From positions 1 through 64,000 of the forward strand of contig VXRG01000027.1 of NCBI GenBank assembly GCA_009838625.1: 64,000 nucleotides of DNA, in the 5' to 3' direction. The position numbers and the translations under genes were made by a program. The stretch comes from Caldilineaceae bacterium SB0664_bin_27. Lineage in GTDB: Bacteria; Chloroflexota; Anaerolineae; Caldilineales; Caldilineaceae. Position 1 is the first letter of the stretch. Every line of letters starts with the position of its first letter. The notes beneath the pieces were generated by a model, which was not told where the DNA came from, did no database searches, and saw only the letters and a list, made by a program, of their open reading frames with translations. Shown piece by piece: positions 19,002 through 26,994 of the stretch.

Positions 19002-19682
19002 ATGACCCAGCAGATAACGGATCTGCCGGCGCTCTGGCAGGAAGCCGAACAGCACATACGCGCATTCGAACAGCTGGCGCGGCGCACGGTCGAAGAGGCC
19101 TGGCTGGCTGGCGATGCCCTGCTGCGCATCAAAGATCAGCTCCCGCATGGCGCATGGACTCCGGCCCTTAGAGAGCGCGGTATACCCGTCCGCACGGCCC
19201 AGCGCTTTCTCCGCTTGCGCCAAAACTACCCCGAAAAACGACAAATTGTCGCATTTGCCAGCGTTTCGGCCGCGCTCACAAAGAGCAGACCAGCCGAGAA
19301 GCCGCCTGAGAGCAGGCCCATTTACGTTGTGTCGGCCGACGACCTGTGGGACTGGCAGCTGATGGAAGTCACGGCCCTGGCCCGTCGTTTGCTAGACGAG
19401 GACGAGCTGACAGTTTTCAGCGGCGCGGTGACGAACGTTATCCGGCAGCACTTCAACTATTACGAAGACGACGAGAAATGCCGCGAGGCCCTGGGCTGGT
19501 TCCGGTTGGCCCTGAGTTGCATCGTAGACATCGGGCCGCTGGAAAAGAACGCTGACGCGATGAACGAAACGGAGCGCCGGTACAAAGCCTTCTTTGGCAG
19601 CCATCTTGACTGGGTTGCAAATCAGGGCGACTTCTTCCGCATAGGACCGCGCAAGGCCCTGCCAATCGAGCACGCCACATAA
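19002..19682 (+). CDS. DUF3102-like protein; intact parent of the R1 repeats
   Basis: About 226 residues. The N-terminal third (EQLARRTVEEAWLAGDALLR, then LPHGAWTPALRERGIPVRTA and QRFLRLRQNYPEKRQIVAF) matches the DUF3102 pattern, a helical region found in DNA-associated proteins of plasmids and phages whose role is unclear. The C-terminal half is acidic and unrecognised (WQLMEVTALARRLLDEDELT). The start at 19002 follows GGAGGG by five bases; GTG 18996 lies inside that site. The codons for KRQIVAFAS contain the 13-bp palindrome (19239-19251) that is the core of the R1 repeats. Flanking codons also match several repeats, so those are decayed relatives of this gene. No partner gene adjoins it. 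Confidence 0.7.
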   Translation: MTQQITDLPALWQEAEQHIRAFEQLARRTVEEAWLAGDALLRIKDQLPHGAWTPALRERGIPVRTAQRFLRLRQNYPEKRQIVAFASVSAALTKSRPAEKPPESRPIYVVSADDLWDWQLMEVTALARRLLDEDELTVFSGAVTNVIRQHFNYYEDDEKCREALGWFRLALSCIVDIGPLEKNADAMNETERRYKAFFGSHLDWVANQGDFFRIGPRKALPIEHAT

Positions 19683-19905
19683 GACTAACTTCGTCTTAGA
19701 TGGTGTGAATCGGCCTGAATTGGCTCAGAATCCGGCCCTGAGGGGGGTTGAATCCGGATCGGATGTAAAACGGACACATATCGGACACGTCGCCGGCGGC
19801 AGCGTGCGTACAGCGCCGTCACCACTCGCATCCGTCCGCCCCTTGATCAGCAAACGCCGGACCGGGCCGCAATGCCCGCATCCGGCGCCTCTACCTGCTC
19901 TCAGC

Positions 19906-19985
19906 CCGATTAAAACTAACTTTCCCGCACAGGAAGCCCGTAGAGCGTCTTAGATCGCCTTAGGGCACTCTAACTACCTTGCAAT
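19906..19985 (+). repeat. R5 repeat copy
   Basis: CCCGATTAAAACTAAC, TTCCCGCACAGGAAGCCCGT, TAGATCGCCTTAGGGCACTC, then CTACCTTGCAATG. It matches 5268-5350 in inverted orientation. It overlaps the 3' end of the PIN toxin gene and so may supply its C-terminal extension. Confidence 0.6.
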
Positions 19986-20491
19986 GCGTAGCGCCCGCAA
20001 TGCGCTGCCAGCAGTGGAATGATGCATTGTTGCTGTACGCAGCGGCGCAACAACCCGCCGGGACGCAGTGGATGTTGCCATCGAAGGCCTGGAAACCGGC
20101 TGAAATCGGAGTCCGTAGATACCATCGTACAGCCGTGCTCGACTGCAACCGCCGCGTGCTGCGCGTCAGCCGCCAGCTTCCCCGTAGCGCCGGACGCACC
20201 GCACAGCCTTTCGAATATCTCCAGGTGATCGGGGCCCGGACCGACGATGCGCGCGGTCGGGCGTTCCACGAGCGCGGAGATGAATGCAAATGACTGTTCA
20301 AAAGTGGATGGAGGGTCGAAAACTCGCGGATTGGTTACCACGCGCACGAAGCCGGCCAGAACCAGGACCGAGAGGGCGAACGGTTCCGGCCCCGTCGCCA
20401 GACGCGTGATCCACGTCGCATACTCGGGATGTTCGGGAACAGAGTTCTCGACATGGGCATAGATCAGAACATTTACGTCGGGAAGCAGCAT
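19970..20491 (-). CDS. vapC: VapC-type PIN toxin with extended C-terminus
   Basis: A 173-residue PIN-domain ribonuclease. Conserved acidic motifs: LLPDVNVLIYAH at the N-terminus, the Asp in KLAADAQHAAVAVEHG near residue 108 and STDSDFSRFPGLRW near residue 127. The family usually stops shortly after this last motif. Here about 30 extra residues follow (LLRRCVQQQCIIPLL), running into the R5 repeat, so the natural stop was probably lost. Function may be retained. The antitoxin gene lies six bases upstream. Confidence 0.85.
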   Translation of the reverse strand: MLLPDVNVLIYAHVENSVPEHPEYATWITRLATGPEPFALSVLVLAGFVRVVTNPRVFDPPSTFEQSFAFISALVERPTARIVGPGPDHLEIFERLCGASGATGKLAADAQHAAVAVEHGCTMVSTDSDFSRFPGLRWQHPLRPGGLLRRCVQQQCIIPLLAAHCGRYALQGS

Positions 20492-20497
20492 CCCGTG

Positions 20498-20755
20498 TCA
20501 CCGGCTCCCGTGCCCAAACCGGGCCTCGTCATCCTGCGCGTCGAGTGCCCTCGACCGGTCGAGATCGACGCCCGGACGCGCGTGAACCCCCCGCACCGTC
20601 ACCAGCCGGAACGGCCGCAGCTCCGACCGATCGCGACGTTTCAGAGCGTCATCCAACGTCTTGGCGATAAACGCGCTGACGCTGATGCCGCGGGCTTCGG
20701 CTGCACGCCGCACCTGCTTCGCGAGCTGGTCGTCAAGGGAAATAGTGGTTCTCAT
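20498..20755 (-). CDS. vapB: VapB ribbon-helix-helix antitoxin
   Basis: 85 residues. The N-terminal MRTTISLDDQLAKQVRRAAE, then ARGISVSAFIAKTLDDALKR is a clear CopG/ribbon-helix-helix DNA-binding fold. The C-terminal tail should bind the PIN toxin encoded six bases downstream. It is expected to repress the operon. Confidence 0.88.
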   Translation of the reverse strand: MRTTISLDDQLAKQVRRAAEARGISVSAFIAKTLDDALKRRDRSELRPFRLVTVRGVHARPGVDLDRSRALDAQDDEARFGHGSR

Positions 20756-20814
20756 GATGCACTAGCATAACATCTATTCATCATGGCATAAATACCGCTG
20801 CAACAGAGTGCGCT

Positions 20815-20881
20815 CCGTCCCACCGCCGGCCATCCGCCAACCCGTCGGGGCGCCCCTTGTGCGTGCCCATTCCCCTGAAAC
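20815..20881 (+). repeat. R3 repeat copy
   Basis: CCCACCGCCGGCCATCCGCC, then CGTCGGGGCGCCCCTTGTGC and GTGCCCATTCC. Related blocks are at 25420-25480, 22250-22285 and, shorter, 26240-26262. GGGGCGCCCC is self-complementary, so each block can form a hairpin. Confidence 0.6.
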
Positions 20882-20910
20882 TGGCACAACAACTGCCGCG
20901 CGGGTACACT
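20882..20910 (+). promoter_or_regulatory. Sigma-70 promoter shared in sequence with the type IIG gene
   Basis: TGGCAC (20882-20887), a 17-base spacer, TACACT (20905-20910). The same block with almost the same spacer and downstream bases (CACAAA, ATGCCCGG) occurs at 26928-26956. The ABC lipoprotein start is 80 bases downstream. Confidence 0.6.
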
Positions 20911-20989
20911 ACGCCACAAATGCCGGCCGCCCCCGCAAACCGCGATCCATGCCCGGGCAACAGCCAGCTCGACCAAGGAGAAAAGACCC

Positions 20990-22249
20990 ATGAAAACATC
21001 TGACACCCCGAGCCCGGCGCTGCTGAGCTGTCTGGCCCTGACCTTAACGCTGCTGCTCGGCAGCGCCTGTGTGCCGCAGAACATGGTCGTCAGTCCGCTG
21101 GGCACAGTGGTTGTGGGGCCCGGTGAGGATATCCAGATCCGTTCCCTCGAGGTGCTTACCGGCAGCATCGGCGAATTGGGGATTCCGAGACAGCGGACGC
21201 TGGCGATAGCGCTGGCCGATTACGGCCCCATCAAGGGCCACAACGTCTCCATGGGCGCCGGCCTGGATTCGCTCTGCACCGCCGAAGGCGGCAAGGCCGC
21301 GGCCGAGACGGCCGTCGGCGATCCCCGCGTCGTCGGCGTGCTCGGGACTTCGTGCTCTGTGGCCGCCGCCGCGGCCTCTCCCATCCTGAGCGAGGCCGGC
21401 CTGGTCATGATCTCCTCTTCGAATACCTCGCCCTCCCTGACCTCGGACCTGCGGGGCAAGGCCGGGGCCAACTACCATGCCGGCTACTACCGGGTATCAA
21501 GCAACGACCTCTACCAGGCACAGGCCGTCGCGGAATTTGTGCATACCGAACTGGGCTTGCGCAGGATGGCCACCATCCATGACGGCGATCCCTACACAAC
21601 CGGCCTTACCGCCGCCTTCGCAGTCGCCTTCGAGGCCTTAGGCGGCGCTGTGACCGCGGTCGAGAAGGTGAGCAGGGGGGACACCGACATGATTCCCGTG
21701 CTGACGCGCATCGCCGCCGGCAACCCGGAGGGAATCTTCTTTCCCCTGTTCCCCGACGAGGCCGGCTATGTCGTGCAGCAAATCGAAGAGGTGGAGGGGC
21801 TCGCGGGGCTGGCGCTCATCAACAGCGAGTCGCTTCTGTTCATCGAGCTGGAGTCGGTGGACGCCTATTTGTCGGGACCGGAGTTCAACTTCGGCGCCAA
21901 TGTCAACCAGGCGACCGGCAGGAGCGGCGATGAACTCTTCGCCGCCTACCGCCAGCAGTACAACGAGAGCGCCAACAACGCCTACATAGCCCTGGCGTAC
22001 GACGCCGCTACCATTCTGCTGCGCGCCATCGAAGAGGTCGCCGTGGCGGACGGCGATACCCTTTTCATCGACCGCGCCAGGCTGCGCGCGGCGCTGACCG
22101 CTACGACCGGCTTCAACGGTATCGTCGGCCCCATCTCCTGCGACAGCTTCGGAGACTGCGGCACCGGCCTGATCCTCATTTCGCACTACACCGACCCCAC
22201 CGTCAACGACATCACGCAGCTGCCTGTCGTGTTCAGATATGCCCCGTAA
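20990..22249 (+). CDS. ABC transporter substrate-binding lipoprotein, branched-chain amino acid type
   Basis: A 419-residue periplasmic-binding-protein type I lipoprotein. The signal peptide ends in a lipobox (LLLGSAC). The body follows the LivJ/amide-binding fold: LTGSIGELGIPRQRTLAIAL, VVGVLGTSCSVAAAAASPIL, a VMISSSNTSPSLT hinge, the RVSSNDLYQAQAVAEFV switch, IHDGDPYTTGLTAAF and GIFFPLFPDEAG. It delivers an amino acid, amide or similar small ligand to a permease, but no permease or ATPase gene is adjacent, so it is an orphan here. AAGGAG lies before the ATG. An R1 repeat begins within a few bases of the stop codon. Confidence 0.88.
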   Translation: MKTSDTPSPALLSCLALTLTLLLGSACVPQNMVVSPLGTVVVGPGEDIQIRSLEVLTGSIGELGIPRQRTLAIALADYGPIKGHNVSMGAGLDSLCTAEGGKAAAETAVGDPRVVGVLGTSCSVAAAAASPILSEAGLVMISSSNTSPSLTSDLRGKAGANYHAGYYRVSSNDLYQAQAVAEFVHTELGLRRMATIHDGDPYTTGLTAAFAVAFEALGGAVTAVEKVSRGDTDMIPVLTRIAAGNPEGIFFPLFPDEAGYVVQQIEEVEGLAGLALINSESLLFIELESVDAYLSGPEFNFGANVNQATGRSGDELFAAYRQQYNESANNAYIALAYDAATILLRAIEEVAVADGDTLFIDRARLRAALTATTGFNGIVGPISCDSFGDCGTGLILISHYTDPTVNDITQLPVVFRYAP

Positions 22250-22254
22250 CCAAC

Positions 22255-22480
22255 CCGTAGGGGCGCCCCTTGTGGGCGCCCATCCCCGAGGAGCGGAGCA
22301 TACCCGTTCGTTCTGCCCAGCACATTACCCATTTGCGACAAACACACGCGCAAAAACGACAACTTGTCGCATTTGCCAGCCTTTCGACGGCGCTTTCCCA
22401 GGCATGAAGGTCCCTTGGCTAATTCCTCTCCCATGGCATTTGGCCTACCCCCTGAATTTCTTGACCGGAGGGAAAGCAGA
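22255..22480 (+). repeat. R3 + R1 repeat (palindrome 22357-22369)
   Basis: R3 (GGGGCGCCCCTTGTGGGCGC) runs into an R1 copy. The R1 part still reads as decayed DUF3102 coding sequence: ERSIPVRSAQHITHLRQ, then KRQLVAFASLSTAL, aligned with 19150-19280. The palindrome here is CGACAACTTGTCG: one arm is unchanged and the central base differs. The tail (GGCATGAAGGTCCC, CCCCTGAATTTCTTGACC) is shared with other R1 copies. No gene is supported in 22250-22684. Confidence 0.8.
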
Positions 22481-22684
22481 CCAGGTCGGTGTCTCTGATC
22501 ACCTCTCCTTTCGTTGTCTTCGCCTGCGTCTCTCCCTTTTCCAGTCACCCACTACTTTTCGTTTAGAAATCACTCTTGAAGCACCCTTCTCCTGGCGCAT
22601 TGAAACAGCGTGCTTGATGACGTTATCCATCTCGACTGCGGATGCCTGGGGTCTCATAGCGATGACCAGCTGTATCTCCTGTGC

Positions 22685-23542
22685 CTAAACCTGCAACATT
22701 GCCTTCTGCGCGTATCGGTCCTCAATGGACTGTACTGCCGCGGGATAGCTGCCTAACATCTTGACAAACGCCGCTTGGTTGACCAGACCAAGAATGGCGG
22801 CGCCGCAGTCCGGCTCCCGCCAGTGGCCCTCAACGTCTATATAAAATACATACTGCCACGGATAATCGCGGCGCGGGCGGCTCACCAACCTGAGAAGCCT
22901 GATCTTGCGGTCCGCAAACTCCCGGATGCAGGCTGACAGTCCGTCCGGGTTGTGCGGCGTGGCAAAAACGATTGATGTCTTGGCATTATCTGTCTGCTCC
23001 GATTCGCCTTTTCCGATGACAACGAAACGTGTATAGTTGTAGCTCATGTCCTCAATGTTCCGCTGGACCGTCTCCAGGCCATAAATCTCTGCGGCCAGAG
23101 AGCTGGCAATTACGCCCACATTCGGCTCCGGGCACTCCGCCAGGTCTTTCGCGCTGCCGGCCGTATTGTACCAGGGAACTGCCTCGAAACAGTTGCGGTT
23201 GAGAAAACCTTCGCACTGCAACAAAGCCTGCGTATGGCTGCGTACCTTCTTGATCTTGTCGCCATTGCCAGGCATCGTCAGTAAGTTGAGTTCCACGCGC
23301 AAAATAATCTCACCCCGAATCCGGAAGTCATGATTCAACAACAGATCACTGGCCTTGTTGATGCTGCCGGCGGCAGAGTTCTCCACCGGTATGACCCCCA
23401 CTGTGGCGCGATCGTCGTCCAGCGACGAAAAGAGTTCTTCAAACGTCCTGCAGGACACGGTTTTGGCCCCGGCTCCGAACTCTTGATGGCTTGCTTGTTC
23501 GGCAAATGAGCCATGCTCCCCCTGAAATGCGATCACTGCCAT
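22685..23542 (-). CDS. pheA: Prephenate dehydratase
   Basis: About 285 residues; converts prephenate to phenylpyruvate in phenylalanine synthesis. The catalytic domain has IAFQGEHGSFAEQA at the N-terminus, VGVIPVENSAAGSINKASDL near residue 63 and the active-site NYTRFVVIG near residue 170. A C-terminal ACT domain (TSIVFATPHNPDGLSACIRE, YVFYIDVEGH) is the usual site of phenylalanine feedback; its ESRP motif is degenerate (VSRP). The start at 23542 follows GAGGAG by 7 bases; the longer in-frame start at 23572 is less likely. It lies 155 bases downstream of the TPP enzyme on the same strand. Confidence 0.93.
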   Translation of the reverse strand: MAVIAFQGEHGSFAEQASHQEFGAGAKTVSCRTFEELFSSLDDDRATVGVIPVENSAAGSINKASDLLLNHDFRIRGEIILRVELNLLTMPGNGDKIKKVRSHTQALLQCEGFLNRNCFEAVPWYNTAGSAKDLAECPEPNVGVIASSLAAEIYGLETVQRNIEDMSYNYTRFVVIGKGESEQTDNAKTSIVFATPHNPDGLSACIREFADRKIRLLRLVSRPRRDYPWQYVFYIDVEGHWREPDCGAAILGLVNQAAFVKMLGSYPAAVQSIEDRYAQKAMLQV

Positions 23543-23697
23543 CGGACCACTCCTCATTTCACGAAACCGCAAGCAGATAAGGCCTCAAAAACGAAGAACC
23601 GCCGTTCTCCGCTGGCCTGTGTCAGCGCGCCGAGTCAACGGTCTGCGTCGGAATCAACAATGCGGATTCGCTGCGCAACTGTCCGGCACAGGCATCT

Positions 23698-25326
23698 CTA
23701 AATCACGACCTCGGCCGGATACAAGCCCCGCCAGGGCCCGGGCATCTCCGGAACCGGCACTTCGATCACAACAGGCGCGTCCGCAGCATAGGCACCGGTC
23801 AGCGCGTCGCGCAGACTGTCGGCGGACTGTACCCGGACCCCAATGGCGCCAAAGGACTCTGCCAGGGCAACAAAGTCCGGATTCACCAGGTCTGAGGAGA
23901 TCGTGCGCCCCGCGTAGAGCTCCTTCTGCATGCGGCGCACGTTGCCAAATGCGCCATCGTTGAAGACGACCGAAACCGTGTTAATGCCATGCTGCACCGC
24001 CGTCGCCAGTTCCCCTGCGCAAAAAAGAAAGCCGCCGTCGCCGCTGATCGAGAGGACCGGCCGATCGGGAGCCGCTACCTTTGCGCCGAGTGCAGTGGGC
24101 AGTCCCCAGCCCAGCGTCGCCTGATAATTGGGGGTAATGAATGTACGCGGCTGGTAAACGGGCATTGCCAGAATGCTGGCATAGCCAACCTGCGTGATCT
24201 CATCCACAAAGATGCCGTCATCCGGCAGCGTCTCGCGGATAGCGCGCACGAAGTCCGTCTGGGGTTGGAACGAGTCAAAGAGCCCTTCCATCTCCTTGCG
24301 CAGCGCAACCATTTCAGCCGCGCGCGAAGGCCGCGGTCGGTTGTAACCTGCCAGGACCGGCAGCAGGGCGCCCAGGGCTTCCTTGCTGTCGGCCGCGACC
24401 GTCACATCCGCCGGGACTATCAGGTCGGACTCCTCGGCCGCGATGTCGACGCGTATCAGAGTCATATCGTCCTGGCTCTTCCACTGAATCAACGGTTTGG
24501 TAATTCGCGTGCCGATGGCGATGACCAGGTCAGCCTCTTCCCACAGCCGCTCTCCCACGCCGTACGTGTGACTGAAAGGATGACGGCTGGAGAGAATGCC
24601 GCGCCCGCGTCCGCTGGCGACGACAGGCGCCTGCAGCGCTTCGGCCAGTGCGCGGACCTCTTCGCCCGCGTCCATTGCGCCGCTGCCCACAGTAATCACG
24701 GGATTGCGTGCCTTTCCCATCAGCCGGGCAGCCTCTTCGACGGCGTCGGTATCCACCACAGGCCGCCGCACGTTCACGGAAATTGGACTGTCGTCAAATT
24801 CCGCCTTGCCGGCAAGGACGTCCAGAGGCGCCTCCAGCCCGACCGGCCGCGGGCGGCCTGAACGCATTTCGCTGAGCGCCTCAGCCAGGAGCCGCGGGAT
24901 TTCGCCGGGATCTTCGACGCGGCGTGTCCACTTCGTCAACGAACGCATCACGGCCAGCTGATCCGGAATCTCGTGCAACATGCCGAATCCGCGGCCGATC
25001 TGGTCCGAATGGATCTGGCCGGCCAGGCAGAGTACAGGCGCATTTGTGGCGTAGGCGGTGGCGAGTGCCGCGGTGGTGTTGAGGAAACCCGGCCCGGGCA
25101 CGACAACATAGACGCCGGTCTTCCCGGAGGCAAGCGCGTAGCCGAGGGCCATGTAGGCTGCGCCCTGCTCATGGCGCGAATGAATGGCGCGTATCTGGTC
25201 GCCGGCATCGTAAACCGCGTTGAAAAAGTAGTCGACCTGCACGCCGGGCAGTCCGAAGATTGTGTCGATGCCGTGGGAGAGAAGGCCCTGCACGAGTGCT
25301 TCGCCACCGGTACGTTCGATCTTCAT
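23698..25326 (-). CDS. TPP-dependent enzyme, acetolactate synthase-like
   Basis: About 542 residues in the three-domain layout of acetohydroxyacid synthase-type enzymes. The cofactor-activating Glu is E53 in SRHEQGAAYMALGYALA. The central domain includes VITVGSGAMDAG. The TPP motif begins GDGGFLFCAGELATA near residue 428 and runs to the Asn of VVFNDGAFGNVRR. It may make acetolactate or act on another 2-oxoacid (oxalyl-CoA, glyoxylate, benzoylformate). No small regulatory subunit lies nearby, so catabolic or novel specificity is possible. AAAAGG is well placed for the ATG at 25326; ATG 25332 is two codons longer. Confidence 0.85.
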   Translation of the reverse strand: MKIERTGGEALVQGLLSHGIDTIFGLPGVQVDYFFNAVYDAGDQIRAIHSRHEQGAAYMALGYALASGKTGVYVVVPGPGFLNTTAALATAYATNAPVLCLAGQIHSDQIGRGFGMLHEIPDQLAVMRSLTKWTRRVEDPGEIPRLLAEALSEMRSGRPRPVGLEAPLDVLAGKAEFDDSPISVNVRRPVVDTDAVEEAARLMGKARNPVITVGSGAMDAGEEVRALAEALQAPVVASGRGRGILSSRHPFSHTYGVGERLWEEADLVIAIGTRITKPLIQWKSQDDMTLIRVDIAAEESDLIVPADVTVAADSKEALGALLPVLAGYNRPRPSRAAEMVALRKEMEGLFDSFQPQTDFVRAIRETLPDDGIFVDEITQVGYASILAMPVYQPRTFITPNYQATLGWGLPTALGAKVAAPDRPVLSISGDGGFLFCAGELATAVQHGINTVSVVFNDGAFGNVRRMQKELYAGRTISSDLVNPDFVALAESFGAIGVRVQSADSLRDALTGAYAADAPVVIEVPVPEMPGPWRGLYPAEVVI

Positions 25327-26265
25327 AGGCATCCTTTTCGGACGTGTAGGCCAGAGGACCCTAAAGTAAATGAGACCTGAAAGAAATGCAAAGCAGCTCT
25401 CTCATTGAACAGCGCGCGCACGGGCCCCACCGCCGGCCATCCGCCAGTTCCTAGGGGCGTCCTTTGGGGGTGCCCACATCTCCTGGCAGAGCAGGGATAG
25501 AGGGCGCAACGTCAAGCAGGAGCGGGCGGCCGCGGTTCTCTTGACACCTCCTGCGCCCGGCCCATGCCATCAACGGCCAGATAAGTCCATAGACAAGAAT
25601 CGTCAAAGGGGTCTGTCATGCGAAATGTCCTGCTGGCGACGGGCTTTGGTTGGCCGCGAACGCCAACGTTATCTCACCAGGCGGCTTTTTCAATCCCTAT
25701 CCAGCATTAAGGCCCGATGACAGTATACTGTAGAGAAATATCATTTATATCTAAATTACGTCTCTTTTTATATCAATGTTGTCTCAGTTTTCCTCGCTTG
25801 AATGCTGTGACAAGCAGGACCGGCTGATCCGCGAAGTCACGCGAAGAACTTCTCTCTAGCCGCTCCGGGGGATGCCGGCCGGAGTTCGGTCCTCCCGGGG
25901 CGCAAGGGAGCGCGTCACGCAATCAAAAGCGACAGTTTGTCGTTTTTGCGGGTGGGTCTGGCGCTTCCGAATGGAGAGATAGGGGAAAGTGTCGAGGTGG
26001 CGCAGCGTCTTGAGGGGTTCACAGTTGCATGTTCTGCGTAACGAAGGCGGAGACGGTTTCTGCCGACTTTATGGTCTCGTTGGCCGCATCTACGTCGGGT
26101 TTCTCAAAGCCCTGCACCGGGTAACGCACGCCAGCTCCGTATCTCCCAAGGATCACGACAATCGGCGAACGGCAATTTATCCGCGGAGGGACACGGAGAA
26201 CGGCGAATCTAGTTCAAATCCTCGAAGCTCGCCGCGTACTGGGGTGGGCGCCCCTACGGGGGGAT
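25327..26265. other. Gene-poor stretch with several repeats
   Basis: About 940 bases. It contains an R3 copy (25420-25480), an AT-rich block matching 10996-11075 (25722-25805), an R2 fragment on the minus strand (25835-25860) and an isolated R1 palindrome on the minus strand (CGACAGTTTGTCG, 25930-25942). No gene is supported. Confidence 0.55.
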
Positions 26266-26305
26266 CAAGTTGAATTACGGCGCGTCTGCGGACAGGGACC
26301 GCCGA

Positions 26306-26506
26306 CTATTCGGCCTGTTGCGCGAGGAGCGCTCTGACGGAAGGGAGCAGTTCGTTGGGAATCTCCATGAACGCCTGAGTTTGATCTTCGAAAGCGGCTT
26401 CGTCTTCGGCGATGGCTTCTTCGTCAGCTTGCGTTTCGTAGTGCTGGATGAGGCGGCGCACGCGTTCGAGATTCCAGCCTGGGGGATAGTTGTTTTTGTC
26501 TTTCAT
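26306..26506 (-). CDS. Small acidic antitoxin-like protein
   Basis: 66 residues, strongly acidic: WNLERVRRLIQHYETQADEE, AIAEDEAAFEDQTQAFMEIP, NELLPSVRALLAQ. I recognise it as a widespread small protein usually found beside a small basic putative toxin, but I cannot give an experimentally supported name. It starts five bases after the stop of the short basic ORF at 26512-26634, which fits a toxin-antitoxin operon. A frameshifted copy lies at 54183-54381. Confidence 0.65.
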   Translation of the reverse strand: MKDKNNYPPGWNLERVRRLIQHYETQADEEAIAEDEAAFEDQTQAFMEIPNELLPSVRALLAQQAE

Positions 26507-26511
26507 CTTCC

Positions 26512-26634
26512 TCAGGCGGCGAGCTGTCTTCCGCCCAATGCGTATGCTGATATGATGTGGGTCTCTTCCGGATCGGCGTGAGGAACGTAGCTCACGCGTT
26601 GGTAGCGTCGTCTCCGCGGTGGTATTTCTGCCAT
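26512..26634 (-). CDS. Short basic toxin-like protein, probably truncated
   Basis: 40 residues, Arg-rich (IPPRRRRYQRVSYVPHADPE, ETHIISAYALGGRQL). The second half resembles the C-terminal strands of small BrnT/DUF4258-type toxins (VSYVP...THVISAY). The expected N-terminal half is missing, so this is either a truncated toxin or a minimal one. It is immediately upstream of the acidic protein. The assignment is by eye. Confidence 0.45.
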   Translation of the reverse strand: MAEIPPRRRRYQRVSYVPHADPEETHIISAYALGGRQLAA

Positions 26635-26674
26635 ACTATAGCGGCGGGAGGAGTCGAATGTCAACCTGAGAGCG

Positions 26675-26863
26675 CTATAGTCCAGGCGCCGTGACGACGG
26701 GGAGACGGTATTGTCTGAATGGCAGTTTGGGGCGGCGGTAAGCCGCGCTCATCGCAGCCTGCAATCGCTGCTGAACAGACTCACCTGGTACTCGAACTGC
26801 TCTTTGACAGTCGCCCCCAGCTGCAGGCTTTGCCGCTGTGAGGAAATTCAGGAGGTACGCCAA
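26675..26863 (-). repeat. R1 tail segment, minus strand
   Basis: Read on the minus strand, the sequence CGCTTGGCGTACCTCCTGAA, GACTGTCAAAGAGCAG, TTCGAGTACC, GATGAGCGCGGCTTACCG matches the tails of the R1 copies at 37838-38185 and 42517-42790. The palindrome core is absent here. The segment continues into the inverted duplication. Confidence 0.6.
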
Positions 26864-26927
26864 GCGCTATGAAAGAGGGTGGGGCAGGGTATTCTCATGC
26901 CTCTCAAGGCGCCCACTCCCCCCAAAC

Positions 26928-26956
26928 TGGCACAACAACCGCCCCGCGGGTACACT
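26928..26956 (+). promoter_or_regulatory. Sigma-70 promoter of the type IIG gene
   Basis: TGGCAC (26928-26933), 17 bases, TACACT (26951-26956). Nearly identical to 20882-20910. Transcription would start about 30 bases before the ATG at 26995, with no strong ribosome site, so the leader is very short. Confidence 0.6.
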
Positions 26957-26994
26957 ACCCCACAAACGCCGCCCACCCCCACATCCCACGACCA

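Larger units (their letters stand above)
26266..26740. repeat. Inverted duplication, copy A (copy B at 53965-54421)
   Basis: The block holding the small toxin/antitoxin-like genes recurs in reverse orientation 27 kb away. Shared parts include the 3' flank (GTTGAATTACGGCGCGTCTG), the acidic-protein gene, the stretch GGTGGTATTTCTGCCA, and GAGTCGAATGTCAACCTGAG. Copy A looks intact; copy B is damaged. Confidence 0.8.
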
